DNA of 64,000 bases, taken from positions 1 to 64,000 of the forward strand of contig NZ_JACHHA010000005.1 in the NCBI RefSeq assembly GCF_014202495.1, in the 5' to 3' direction. A program made the position numbers and the translations under genes. Under the pieces are notes generated by a model. That model was given only the letters and a program-made list of their open reading frames with translations, was not told the origin of the DNA and ran no database searches. Of this stretch, positions 47,241 to 55,852 are shown in pieces. This stretch comes from Cerasibacillus quisquiliarum (GTDB lineage Bacteria; Bacillota; Bacilli; Bacillales; Amphibacillaceae). Within the stretch, counting starts at the first letter, position 1. The number at the start of each line of letters is the position of its first letter.

Positions 47241-47609
47241 TTATCTTCCTAATTCATCCCATAAATATTCAATTTCTGCTATCTCTGCTAATATACTGCC
47301 CTTTTCTCTAGCTTCTATAAAACCATGAATGCGTACAAATATACGACTAATTAATCGCATCTCCTCTCGTTCTGAACTAAATTGAATCCTTTTTGATACC
47401 GTTTTCCATGCCTTTTTCGCCTTTATCAGATGGTCTTCTGCCTTATCCCACTGTTCATTTCGTACATCTTCTTTTAATACATGCACATGGTGTAGCACAT
47501 CATCATGACCTAGAAAAGGCTTTTTTAAAAGAATCCCAGTCGTCATACTAAGTATAAATATTCCAATTAAAAAAACTGGAATAAATATAAAACCTAAACC
47601 TTTCATCAT
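47241..47609 (-). CDS. DUF4363 family membrane protein
   Basis: A 122-residue protein with an N-terminal membrane segment (GFIFIPVFLIGIFILSMTTGIL) and a helical domain with conserved tryptophans (NEQWDKAEDHLIKAKKAWKTV). It lies 7 bases after the DUF421 gene, the usual pairing in Bacillaceae. Function unknown; a spore-membrane role is suspected because DUF421 genes often sit in spoVA-type clusters. Confidence 0.8.
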   Translation of the reverse strand: MMKGLGFIFIPVFLIGIFILSMTTGILLKKPFLGHDDVLHHVHVLKEDVRNEQWDKAEDHLIKAKKAWKTVSKRIQFSSEREEMRLISRIFVRIHGFIEAREKGSILAEIAEIEYLWDELGR

Positions 47610-47616
47610 TTATCAC

Positions 47617-48345
47617 CTACTCTAAATCATTGTAGTCACTGACATCTGTTGCTTGTGAAAGATGATCACGATAGCCATCAATATAAAATGAACCGTTTTT
47701 TTGGTAAGTAGCAAGAAAAACATCTTTGGAAGACGTAAAACCATATAATCTAATCTGGTTTTCTAACCACTCCATGTTCTTGTTGACTTGTTTTAAATTG
47801 CTCTTTAAGACACGACCATCATATATTAATTCAACATCTACTCCCTTTGATTTAGGTGGAAGATTAAGATCTTTAGGTGTAACAGGTTGATAAGGAGACT
47901 TCTTCAAAACAGAGAGTTTACCATTTGTCTCTAATATAGCAAAGGCAACTTCATTCATATCAAAAATACCTTTATCCCTTAATTGATCTGTTAAATCAGC
48001 AGCTCTGTAGCGCAGTTTTTTCATCGTGCCTTCCATGATTTGACCGTTCATAATGACAATTGCTGGTTCTCCATCAATGTATTTAGATAATTTGTGACTT
48101 TTAACTGTCACCCACTGTAGTATAAAAACAAATGATGTCCAACTAAACAGACCGACCCAATGTGGCCACGCTCGACTTGTTAAATCGGTTGTTAACGTTG
48201 CAGCAATCGAACCAATTGTTATGCCTAATATGTAATCAAAAAATGTAAGGTGACTAACTTGTTGTTTTCCAAGAGATCTCGTGAATATTAATAATGAGAA
48301 GAAAGCAACTATTGATCTGATAAAAACAACTAGAGTATCATTCAT
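47617..48345 (-). CDS. DUF421 family membrane protein (YetF-like)
   Basis: A 242-residue protein: three membrane segments at the N-terminus, then a soluble domain with KYIDGEPAIVIMNGQIMEGTMKKLRYRAADLTDQLRDKGIFDMNEV, the DUF421 signature. A DUF1657 domain, which makes the 2Duf protein of heat-resistant spores, is absent. First gene of a pair with DUF4363. GGGGTG precedes the ATG. Confidence 0.88.
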   Translation of the reverse strand: MNDTLVVFIRSIVAFFSLLIFTRSLGKQQVSHLTFFDYILGITIGSIAATLTTDLTSRAWPHWVGLFSWTSFVFILQWVTVKSHKLSKYIDGEPAIVIMNGQIMEGTMKKLRYRAADLTDQLRDKGIFDMNEVAFAILETNGKLSVLKKSPYQPVTPKDLNLPPKSKGVDVELIYDGRVLKSNLKQVNKNMEWLENQIRLYGFTSSKDVFLATYQKNGSFYIDGYRDHLSQATDVSDYNDLE

Positions 48346-48465
48346 TTATTACACCCCAAGAACGACATATTTATCTTTAGAATGTGCCATTTCTAATCAT
48401 TTATACACATCAATCAATACAAAGCATATATATAAGCGAAACATTAAAAAGAGGGGAATGACAAG

Positions 48466-49251
48466 ATGACAGTTGTTCAAACTGACCAATGGCTATTACA
48501 AACGAATAGCAATCCATTACAAATCTGCCAAAAGCTAAAAACATCATTTAGTGGTTTTTCTACAGAAGATATTTATAATCTTTTAACCTCTTATGGTATG
48601 TTCAGAAAACCTATGAAAGACTGTTTAGAGTATGTAACATCATGGCGAAAACAAAACCTTTGGAACATGATTCGTAAACAATTTTCAAAGTTACGTCAAA
48701 AATGGAATGGACCGGATATACCTATCTATATCTTTCCTTCAGATCCTTTAAATAAACAATTACGCATATATCATAATGGAAAATCTGGGCTTGCATTTCG
48801 GAATCAAATTTTTTTATTTATTTCACCTAAAACAACCAAACAAGAAATCATTGCCTTATTTACCCACGAATACAACCATGTATGTCGTCTCACGCAATAT
48901 AGAAAGGAAGAATCTGAATATACATTATTAGATACAATTATTCTTGAGGGATTGGCTGAGAATGGAGTTCGTGAACAATTAGGGAATGCTTATTTAGCAA
49001 ATTGGACGAATAAATACCATGCCCATCAACTAAAAAGATTTTGGAAACGCATGATTTTACCAGCTATTTCGATTCCGATTCATCATCGAAAACATGACGT
49101 GTTATTATATGGATCATATTTATATCCAAAAATGTTAGGGTATGCTGTAGGATATGACGTTGTTTACCAATATTTAACAATAAATAATTTAACAGTTAAG
49201 GATATCATCCCTCTATCGTCAGAAACAATTGCTCAACTGAATGATCATTAA
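48466..49251 (+). CDS. DUF2268 Zn-dependent protease-like protein (YjaZ type)
   Basis: A 261-residue soluble protein with HEYNH (in LFTHEYNHVCRLTQYRKEE), a gluzincin HExxH site, and a downstream Glu in ILEGLAENGVREQLG, likely the third ligand. Size and motif match B. subtilis YjaZ (DUF2268). Substrate unknown. Its ATG is preceded by GAGGGG. Convergent with the gene at 49299 across a hairpin. Confidence 0.85.
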   Translation: MTVVQTDQWLLQTNSNPLQICQKLKTSFSGFSTEDIYNLLTSYGMFRKPMKDCLEYVTSWRKQNLWNMIRKQFSKLRQKWNGPDIPIYIFPSDPLNKQLRIYHNGKSGLAFRNQIFLFISPKTTKQEIIALFTHEYNHVCRLTQYRKEESEYTLLDTIILEGLAENGVREQLGNAYLANWTNKYHAHQLKRFWKRMILPAISIPIHHRKHDVLLYGSYLYPKMLGYAVGYDVVYQYLTINNLTVKDIIPLSSETIAQLNDH

Positions 49252-49253
49252 AA

Positions 49254-49290
49254 TAAGAAACAGACGGATAATCTAACCGGCTGTTTCTTA
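49254..49290. terminator. Bidirectional terminator
   Basis: TAAGAAACAG (49254-49263) and CTGTTTCTTA (49281-49290), with an inner CGG/CCG pair, between convergent genes. Confidence 0.8.
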
Positions 49291-49298
49291 TTAATTAT

Positions 49299-49559
49299 TT
49301 AAAAGAAAAAAAATGGTGGAATTAATAATAGAGTAGCAATTGAGCCAAGAGCGATTCCGATAGCAACTCCTTCTCGAAAACGTCTTCTCGGAAAATAATA
49401 GCCATATCCGAATCCTCTTCTCTGATTTAAAGGTTGCACATAAACATATCGAGAGTCAACCTCCCTTATAACTCCTCTATATTCTAATCCATCATGTGTT
49501 CGAATAAATACTGTTTTTCCGTGATATTTCTTACATAGTGAATAATAATATTGCGACAT
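49299..49559 (-). CDS. Small protein with Sm/KOW-like domain and C-terminal membrane anchor
   Basis: An 86-residue protein. The N-terminal half (KYHGKTVFIRTHDGLEYRG, then VIREVDSRYVYVQPL) reads like a five-strand Sm-type barrel. A basic, aromatic linker (RRGFGYGYYFPRRRFREG) follows, and the tail is one membrane segment ending IPPFFFF. AGGTGAAGAA precedes the ATG. No family name recognised; similar architectures occur among Bacillus spore-associated small proteins, and it is flanked by spore mini-genes. Confidence 0.7.
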   Translation of the reverse strand: MSQYYYSLCKKYHGKTVFIRTHDGLEYRGVIREVDSRYVYVQPLNQRRGFGYGYYFPRRRFREGVAIGIALGSIATLLLIPPFFFF

Positions 49560-49684
49560 TTCTTCACCTCCAATAGATCAAACCTGTTCCATTATATGAA
49601 AGATGAAAATATGAAGAATGGATGTTATCACTAGAAGGGAAGAAGCACACCTAATTAGGCGAAATCTGGGGTAATGTCTAGGTC

Positions 49685-49710
49685 ACATTATGCATTTAAC
49701 TCATATATTA
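49685..49710 (+). promoter_or_regulatory. Candidate sigmaK promoter
   Basis: AC (49685-49686), 15 bases, then CATATATTA (49702-49710) fit the sigmaK pattern (AC, about 16 bases, CATAnnnTA). It lies 31 bases before the first of three YjcZ-family genes. Confidence 0.5.
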
Positions 49711-49740
49711 TATTGTAATCGACCAGGAGGTGTTGTGAAA

Positions 49741-49857
49741 ATGGGTAAAAATGTGGGCGGATCTGATTATGGATATGGAAAAAGCTTTGCACTAATCGTC
49801 GTACTGTTTATCCTACTTATTATCGTAGGGGCAGCTTATGTTGGGTACGGCTATTAA
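49741..49857 (+). CDS. YjcZ-family sporulation mini-protein, first of a triplet
   Basis: A 38-residue protein: [14 protein letters not shown], then [20 protein letters not shown] and a short YGY tail. AGGAGG lies about 9 bases before the ATG. The hydrophobic core is nearly identical to those of the next two genes and the copy at 47021, so they are tandem duplicates with different N-termini. Confidence 0.85.
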   Translation: MGKNVGGSDYGYGKSFALIVVLFILLIIVGAAYVGYGY

Positions 49858-49878
49858 GATATCTAGGAGGTGAATATA

Positions 49879-50013
49879 ATGAGTTATTATCAGTACTGTG
49901 GACATGGATATAGTGAACCGGTTTCTAAATGTAGCAATTATGGAAATGGGTTTACACTAATAGTCGTGTTATTTATTTTGCTAATTATTGTCGGTGCGAC
50001 ATTTTATTGCTAA
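49879..50013 (+). CDS. YjcZ-family sporulation mini-protein, second of a triplet
   Basis: A 44-residue protein: MSYYQYCGHGYSEPVSKC, then [18 protein letters not shown] and a final Cys. Three cysteines set it apart from the first copy. AGGAGGTG precedes the ATG; 21 bases after the first gene. Confidence 0.85.
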   Translation: MSYYQYCGHGYSEPVSKCSNYGNGFTLIVVLFILLIIVGATFYC

Positions 50014-50041
50014 ATATTAAGAAACAAGGAGGAAAAGTTTT

Positions 50042-50179
50042 ATGGGATGCTGCTGGAATTACAGTTATGGTTATAGTGCACCAGTAAGTCATTACGGATA
50101 TGGAAATGGAACAAGTTTTGCATTAATCGTCGTACTATTCATCCTACTTATTATTGTAGGTGCTGCATGGTATTACTAA
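50042..50179 (+). CDS. YjcZ-family sporulation mini-protein, third of a triplet
   Basis: A 45-residue protein: [19 protein letters not shown], then [19 protein letters not shown] and YY. The Cys-Cys near the N-terminus could be crosslinked or lipid-modified, a guess. AAGGAGG precedes the ATG. A terminator follows within 10 bases, closing the triplet. Confidence 0.85.
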   Translation: MGCCWNYSYGYSAPVSHYGYGNGTSFALIVVLFILLIIVGAAWYY

Positions 50180-50187
50180 ACAGAAAG

Positions 50188-50220
50188 GAAGCGACATTGC
50201 AACTATTGTCGCTTCTTTTT
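50188..50220 (+). terminator. Terminator of the YjcZ triplet
   Basis: GAAGCGACA (50188-50196) and TGTCGCTTC (50207-50215) followed by six Ts. Confidence 0.9.
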
Positions 50221-50366
50221 TACATATTTAGTATGAACCTTTTGTGTCGTTCTTTTTACAACTTTTTGAAAGCCCTTACATTTACCTTTTTTTATCTAGG
50301 CTGCATACAAATAAATTCTTATAATTAAAGTAGGATCAAATCACATAATTAAAAAGGAGGATTTAA

Positions 50367-51311
50367 ATGATAAAGCAAAAAAGATTTTGGGTAGGTCTAT
50401 TCTTAATTATTTTTATTGTTGGAGCTTGTTCGAATACAAATGACGGTAATCTAATGACAAAAGAAAATAATACTAATGAAAAAGGTGAAACAGAAGAATT
50501 GGCTTATAACCCACCTTCCCTTGATGATTTAGACCCAGATAATCCAAAAACAGATTATATTAAATATGGTGAAGAAATTTTTAATGAGACACATGTTGTG
50601 CTTGATGATTATGTAGGGAATAAATTATCATGTCAAAGCTGTCATGCTGATGGTGGACTATCTAACGCATCATCTATGGTCGGGGTGACAACACAATTTC
50701 CACAGTATAGACCACGTGAAGGTGTTGTCTTTACATTGGAAGACCGTATTAACGGATGCATGCTGCGAAGTATGAATGGTAAAAAAATTCCACAAGATAG
50801 TAAAGAGATGCGCGCCTTAGTTAGTTATTTGACGTATATTTCTGAGGGTATTGAAGTCGGAGAAGAAATTCCATGGAGAATGTTAAACACAATGGAAGAA
50901 ATACCTGAACCAGATGTCGTTCGTGGTAAAGATTTATATCAGGAAAAAAACTGTCTCTCTTGTCATGCTGTTGATGGATCTGGGACAGGTGCTAATACAG
51001 GGCCGGCATTATGGGGTGATAACTCATTTAATGATGGTGCTGGTTTAGCTCGGATGGTTAAAATGGCTGGCTACTTAAAGAACAATATGCCACCAGGTGA
51101 TGAATATGAATTATCAGATCAAGAAGCAGCTGATTTAGCCGCATTCATTTTATCTCATGAACGACCTGAATGGAAAGGACATGAAAAAGATTGGCCCAAA
51201 GGAGGACGTCCAACTGATATAATAACGAAAGACCGACGGGAAAAAATTCGTGAAGGAACGTTCGATTGGTCTGAAATAGAAAATATTATTCCGGCGGAAA
51301 ATAATGATTAA
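50367..51311 (+). CDS. Dihaem cytochrome c lipoprotein, TsdA-like (thiosulfate dehydrogenase)
   Basis: Exported electron carrier or enzyme of 314 residues. Lipobox IVGAC (Cys21) after a hydrophobic signal; two haem sites, CQSCH (89-93) and CLSCH (196-200). The first half has the TsdA pattern: GNKLSCQSCHADGG, FPQYRPREG and INGCMLRSMNGK, where Cys131 corresponds to the unusual thiolate ligand of haem 1. Met241 (NNMPPG) is the likely haem 2 ligand. TsdA joins two thiosulfates into tetrathionate. Other dihaem c proteins share parts of this pattern, so the activity is inference. AGGAGG precedes the ATG. Confidence 0.75.
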   Translation: MIKQKRFWVGLFLIIFIVGACSNTNDGNLMTKENNTNEKGETEELAYNPPSLDDLDPDNPKTDYIKYGEEIFNETHVVLDDYVGNKLSCQSCHADGGLSNASSMVGVTTQFPQYRPREGVVFTLEDRINGCMLRSMNGKKIPQDSKEMRALVSYLTYISEGIEVGEEIPWRMLNTMEEIPEPDVVRGKDLYQEKNCLSCHAVDGSGTGANTGPALWGDNSFNDGAGLARMVKMAGYLKNNMPPGDEYELSDQEAADLAAFILSHERPEWKGHEKDWPKGGRPTDIITKDRREKIREGTFDWSEIENIIPAENND

Positions 51312-51315
51312 AACA

Positions 51316-51350
51316 AAGCCTATCCTCCTAATTAGGGATAGGCTTCATTT
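51316..51350. terminator. Bidirectional terminator
   Basis: AAGCCTATCC (51316-51325) and GGATAGGCTT (51335-51344) between the convergent cytochrome and CBS genes. Confidence 0.85.
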
Positions 51351-51797
51351 TTAAAATTGATTTTGTTGAGGTGTGGATGGTGTTGATATGCTTGCCAATG
51401 CAGCTCCAGCTTTCTGATCGTGCTCCTGATGCACAGCGAGGTCACCTAAAGAAACAACACCAACAAGTTGCTGATTTTCCAAGATAGGGAGTCGCCTAAT
51501 TTGTTGCTTGGCCATTAATTGTGCAGCCTCTTCTATTCCCATATCAGGAGTCGCACTGACTATATTATTTGTCGACATAACATCCTTCACAAACGTATGT
51601 GGCTTATCGCCAGCTGCTGTAGAACGAAGTGTAATATCACGGTCTGTAATGATTCCTTGTAAATTTCCAGATTCATCAACAACCGGAATTGAACCAATAT
51701 TATATTGACTCATTAATGAAGCGGCTTCCTGAATTGTTTGGGCACCATTAACTGTCACAACATCTGATGTCATAATATCTCGTAATTGATGTGTCAT
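51351..51797 (-). CDS. CBS-domain pair protein (YhcV-like)
   Basis: A 148-residue soluble protein made almost only of two CBS motifs (IMTSDVVTVNGAQTIQEAA to GIITDRDITLR; VMSTNNIVSATPDMG to VGVVSLGDLAVHQ). Such stand-alone pairs bind adenine nucleotides; the partner is unknown. It is a different type from the CbpB-like protein at 17190. GGGAGG precedes the ATG. Confidence 0.9.
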   Translation of the reverse strand: MTHQLRDIMTSDVVTVNGAQTIQEAASLMSQYNIGSIPVVDESGNLQGIITDRDITLRSTAAGDKPHTFVKDVMSTNNIVSATPDMGIEEAAQLMAKQQIRRLPILENQQLVGVVSLGDLAVHQEHDQKAGAALASISTPSTPQQNQF

Positions 51798-51872
51798 AAC
51801 ATAACCTCCCTTTCATTCAATAGGTTTGACTAATTCCATCTTAATATGAAAGGTAGATTTTTCATATAACTG

Positions 51873-53030
51873 TTAATCCAAACAACTCGTATCTTTTTGT
51901 GTTACTTTCGTCATGACAAATAATAATAGTCCACACATAAACATAACGAGTGCACTAAAAATAAATGGCATACCGAGATATTGGGAAACTATACCCGAAC
52001 ATGTTGATCCCGCCACAACACCCAAAGAGAAGAACGCATAGAAGACGCCATAAGCTTTTCCACGATTACTCTCTGTCGTAGCATCTGCTACCATTCGATT
52101 CATAGATGGAAATATCAGGGCAAATCCAAATCCATAAACAATCATTGCTATAAAACCTACCCAAAAATTGCTCATATAATTAACGACCACTAGTGAGGCA
52201 CTTATTAAACCAATACCTGTTAAAACTAAGACAACAGGTGAAAATCGATCATATATACGATTAATTGGCGTCAGAAAGACAATTAATGCTGTTATTCCAA
52301 ACGTGCTTAACAACATACCCGTTACTGCTGAACTTAAAGATATGTCCTCAACTTTAAGCGGGAGAGCAAATGCCAACGTTCCATTACTAACCATCAAGGC
52401 GAAAGCTGCTAAAGAAGCTTGCATAATAAAAGGATTTTTTAGTATTGGAAAAAATTTCCTTAACGATGCTTTTCCTCTATCTGTCTTAGTATACGTATCT
52501 TTAACATATTTAATGATTAAAACAGACGTCACCACAAATAAAATCGAAACAAATATAAACACGTGCTCTACTTTAGATTGTGCTGCCATAGCACCACCAA
52601 GGGCAGGCCCTAATATAGCTGCAATACCAATAGATGCACCTGTAAATGCCATCGTCTTTCCACGTGTTTGCTTTTTCGTTTGATCACCGATAAACGCAAA
52701 GGCTGCTGGGATTAATACACCACCGGCAAGACCATGTAAAAAGCGAATAGTTAATAACTGCATACCTGTTTGTGCCAATGGATAAAATAATAATATAATT
52801 GCTACCGATATAACACCTAATAATAACATCTGTTTTCTTCCAAAACGATCGATAAAGTGGCCACCTACGATGTTTCCAATCATATTTGTCAATGAATAGA
52901 TAGCTACAATTGCACCTGTTAACATATGAGATGCACCTAAATCAATCGCATATGGGGTAATAATGGGCAACTGAATAAATGTATCTAAAAAGGACACAAC
53001 AATAATAATATATAGCATTCTTGTCATCAT
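51873..53030 (-). CDS. MFS transporter
   Basis: A 385-residue, 12-segment protein with motif A (GGHFIDRFGRKQMLLLG), RFLHGLAGGVLIPAAFAFIGD (motif B) and FTGASIGIAAILGPALGGAM (motif C of drug antiporters). Probably a DHA1-type exporter; substrate unknown. ATG with GAGG upstream; a second ATG is 3 bases later. Monocistronic, ended by the hairpin at 53085. Confidence 0.88.
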   Translation of the reverse strand: MMTRMLYIIIVVSFLDTFIQLPIITPYAIDLGASHMLTGAIVAIYSLTNMIGNIVGGHFIDRFGRKQMLLLGVISVAIILLFYPLAQTGMQLLTIRFLHGLAGGVLIPAAFAFIGDQTKKQTRGKTMAFTGASIGIAAILGPALGGAMAAQSKVEHVFIFVSILFVVTSVLIIKYVKDTYTKTDRGKASLRKFFPILKNPFIMQASLAAFALMVSNGTLAFALPLKVEDISLSSAVTGMLLSTFGITALIVFLTPINRIYDRFSPVVLVLTGIGLISASLVVVNYMSNFWVGFIAMIVYGFGFALIFPSMNRMVADATTESNRGKAYGVFYAFFSLGVVAGSTCSGIVSQYLGMPFIFSALVMFMCGLLLFVMTKVTQKDTSCLD

Positions 53031-53084
53031 GAATTCCTCACTTTCATCCCTTATTATATCGTAACTTAAGTTTTTTTCCGATAA

Positions 53085-53119
53085 AAAAAACAGCCTGTTA
53101 TAATTCCAGGCTGTTTTTT
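53085..53119 (-). terminator. Terminator of the amidohydrolase operon
   Basis: AAAAAACAGCCTG (53085-53097) and CAGGCTGTTTTTT (53107-53119), 13-bp perfect stem. It ends the amidohydrolase transcript on the minus strand. Confidence 0.9.
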
Positions 53120-53122
53120 ATA

Positions 53123-54364
53123 TTATCTTATATCTTTTTCAATTTTTCCGTTTTTAATGACTACTTTAATTTGATCATTATGTGCTAATGAATAAATATC
53201 TTCAAGCGGATTTTTCTCTACAATAATTAAGTCGGCTAACTTTCCTGCTTCCACAGTCCCTAATTGTTTGTCCCATTCAAGACATTGTGCAGCTGTTTTA
53301 GTCGATGCTACTATAGCATCCATTGGTGTCATACCCGCATCAACCATTAAACCTAATTCTCTTAAATTTGTACCGTGTTTCATCACACCAGCATCTGTTC
53401 CCATGGCAATTTTCACACCTGCTTGATATGCCTTTTGAAAGCTTATTTTATGCTGTTCAATAACTTCTTTTGACTTGTCGACAGCTGTTTGTGGCATTCC
53501 AACCTGTTCTGCAGTTTCTAAAACAGCAACGGGGGCCAGTAAAGTTGGAACTAAATATGTCCCATTTTCAAGCATCAGCTCTATCGCTTCATCATCCATA
53601 AAAATGCCATGTTCAATTGAATGTACCCCAGCTTTTACTGCATTCTTAATTCCTTCAGCACCTTGGGCATGAGCCATCACTTTTACATTTTTACGAAATC
53701 TCCCTTCTTCAACAATCGCTTTTAATTCTTCGAGAGAGAATTGCGTGAATTCTGGATGATCGGTTGGACTAAGGACACCACCTGTAGCATGTACTTTAAT
53801 AACTTCTGCTCCTGCTCTTAATATTTCACGTGTTTTTTTGCGCACTTCCGCCACACCGTCACATTTTCCGCTAGGCATACCAGGATATCCAGATGGCATG
53901 AGATCTATTTCATTTCCTGATACAGTATAACCATCACCATGTCCACCTGTAATCGTTAAAGCGTTAATACTCAATTGCATGCGTGGACCAATAATTAATC
54001 CATCTTCCACTGCCTTTTTGACACCATAATCCGTACCAAGTGCATCTCGCACAGACGTAACACCCGCATGAAGTGTCGCCTTTAAATATTCTGCTGCTTT
54101 ATAAAACATATATGAAAAAGGTGTCGACATTCGCTCTTCTAGTGGGGCATATTCCATTGTCATATGCACATGAGAGTCGATCATTCCAGGTAAAATGGTT
54201 TTCCCCTTAACATCGAGAACCTTTTCGTCTCCTCTTTCTGTATAATTTGTTTTAGATCCAGCATAAATAATTTTTTCATTTTCAATCACAACAACTGCAT
54301 CCTGAATAGGATTATTACCAGTACCATCAATAAGTACACCATTTGTAATCATTGTTTTTGTCAT
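53123..54364 (-). CDS. Metal-dependent amidohydrolase
   Basis: TIM-barrel hydrolase of about 413 residues, imidazolonepropionase/prolidase-like. Motifs: DSHVHMT (HxH, metal), IKVHATGGV with a Lys in the carbamylated position, MAHAQGAEGI (His), SIEHGIFMDDE (His) and GTDAGVM (Asp). N- and C-terminal composite-domain strands are present (KTILPGMI; GKLADLIIVEKNPLEDI). ATG 54364 lies 7 bases after GAGGAG. It follows the unknown membrane protein gene by about 38 bases in one operon, suggesting uptake then hydrolysis of the same cyclic amide, an inference. Confidence 0.88.
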   Translation of the reverse strand: MTKTMITNGVLIDGTGNNPIQDAVVVIENEKIIYAGSKTNYTERGDEKVLDVKGKTILPGMIDSHVHMTMEYAPLEERMSTPFSYMFYKAAEYLKATLHAGVTSVRDALGTDYGVKKAVEDGLIIGPRMQLSINALTITGGHGDGYTVSGNEIDLMPSGYPGMPSGKCDGVAEVRKKTREILRAGAEVIKVHATGGVLSPTDHPEFTQFSLEELKAIVEEGRFRKNVKVMAHAQGAEGIKNAVKAGVHSIEHGIFMDDEAIELMLENGTYLVPTLLAPVAVLETAEQVGMPQTAVDKSKEVIEQHKISFQKAYQAGVKIAMGTDAGVMKHGTNLRELGLMVDAGMTPMDAIVASTKTAAQCLEWDKQLGTVEAGKLADLIIVEKNPLEDIYSLAHNDQIKVVIKNGKIEKDIR

Positions 54365-54402
54365 TTTCATTCTCCTCTTTCTTTAATTAATTATGCATTG
54401 CA

Positions 54403-55575
54403 TTAAAGTGTTTGGATGAAAATTCCCGCAATTACGACAGATGCCACTGTCACTGTTGTGAATCCACCAATTAACATAGGAGCCAATAATTCATTAAAAA
54501 TAAGTTTTTCTTCTTCTTCATTTCTACCGGCACTGCGACTAACCTCTTCACATAATATATAATCTCCTGGGAAGCCAAATAATGCTGTAAGAGCGACAGG
54601 CATTCCTTTGTATGGACTCCATTTTACTAACTTTGATATGAGCCAACCACCAATCATAATTCCAAATGTACCTAATGCAAGTATTAATATAACTGGTGGT
54701 AAGTTGTTCCAAACTTGTTGCGGAGTGACACCTGCCATCGTTCCGATAACAACAAATATAATTCCAATCATCGTTAAAGTGAAAGAATTTGCTTTTTCTA
54801 ATGATCGCGGTTCAAAAATTTTTAATTTTAAGCCGATAATTCCAATAGCTAATGCCCATAAACTATAATGCACTGGTGTTATTTCACCTAGAAGGACGGC
54901 AATGCCAGCTCCAACAAAAATAATAAATAATTTCAGTGTTGCACTTTCTTTTATCACTTTCCACGTGCCATTTTTTTCCTCCTGCTTTTCAATGAACTCT
55001 ATACCACCACCCATTGGTACAAATGTTCCTTCATCTAGCTCTTTCTGTACGTCTTTCGCATACTTTCTCATAAAATTAAGAGCTATTGGCATGCCCGCAA
55101 CACCTTGGAAAGCAACAATTAATGCTGGAATGACGACAAGACTTGTTAGGCCTAGCTCCGTCAATCTTTCTGATGTAATGATAAGGGCAATGACTCCCCC
55201 ACTAATCGGGCCAATTCCTGCTACAGCAGTTGGATAATCATATATTAGAGGCACAATTAAAAGTATTAAAGCTCCAGCTACTATAATGCCCCCTAAAGCT
55301 ATTAACACAGCTTTTACTTGACTTTTCAGTAAATTGATTGGAATCATAGTCCCCATATGCAAAATGGCGGGAGCAATTAATATAGCACCTAACGCTGCAA
55401 ATTGCGATTTTTCCAAAATATCTTCAGGAAAAATGCCCGTCCATACCATAATGAGAAAGCCGACCATCGCTGTAAGTAACATCGGAATTCTCGCTCTTGA
55501 AACAATGGATAACCATTCTCCAAAAGCTATCAGAGCAAAGATACAAACAGTCGCAATAAGTGGTTGTTCGAACAT
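54403..55575 (-). CDS. Multi-pass membrane protein, putative transporter
   Basis: A 390-residue protein with about 11 membrane segments and a soluble, charged loop near residues 170-210 (RKYAKDVQKELDEG, GGIEFIEKQEEKNG). Internal marks: IGPISGGVIALIITSERL and GMPVALTALFGFPGDYILCEEVSRSAGRNEEEE. It may be a DUF3100-type protein, but I am not sure of the family. First gene of an operon with the amidohydrolase. Strong AGGAGG before the ATG. Confidence 0.75.
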   Translation of the reverse strand: MFEQPLIATVCIFALIAFGEWLSIVSRARIPMLLTAMVGFLIMVWTGIFPEDILEKSQFAALGAILIAPAILHMGTMIPINLLKSQVKAVLIALGGIIVAGALILLIVPLIYDYPTAVAGIGPISGGVIALIITSERLTELGLTSLVVIPALIVAFQGVAGMPIALNFMRKYAKDVQKELDEGTFVPMGGGIEFIEKQEEKNGTWKVIKESATLKLFIIFVGAGIAVLLGEITPVHYSLWALAIGIIGLKLKIFEPRSLEKANSFTLTMIGIIFVVIGTMAGVTPQQVWNNLPPVILILALGTFGIMIGGWLISKLVKWSPYKGMPVALTALFGFPGDYILCEEVSRSAGRNEEEEKLIFNELLAPMLIGGFTTVTVASVVIAGIFIQTL

Positions 55576-55813
55576 ATCCGTCTGCCTCCTATTAATATTT
55601 TATTTTTAACATCACTAGTTAAACAATGATAATGTTGAATAATATAACAATTCTAACTGAATTTGTAAATGGCTTTATTATAATTTTTATCTATTATCTA
55701 ATTATTTTGCGAATTATGTAAGCGTATTCTATAGCAATCTGTCCATACTCTGGAATAAATATGTCTAAATTGTTAACTTTTATGTTTTATTTGAAAAATA
55801 CGGTCATTTACAA

Positions 55814-55846
55814 AAAACACACCTTCCAATGTGAAAGGTGTGTTTT
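55814..55846 (-). terminator. Terminator of the UPF0182 gene
   Basis: AAAACACACCTT (55814-55825) and AAGGTGTGTTTT (55835-55846), 12-bp perfect stem, just past the stop. Confidence 0.9.
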
Positions 55847-55852
55847 AAAATA

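Noticed and set aside
54608-55237. Plus-strand frames of 86 and 111 codons opposite the unknown membrane protein
   Set aside because: Shadows of a long hydrophobic gene that has a strong ribosome site and operon context.
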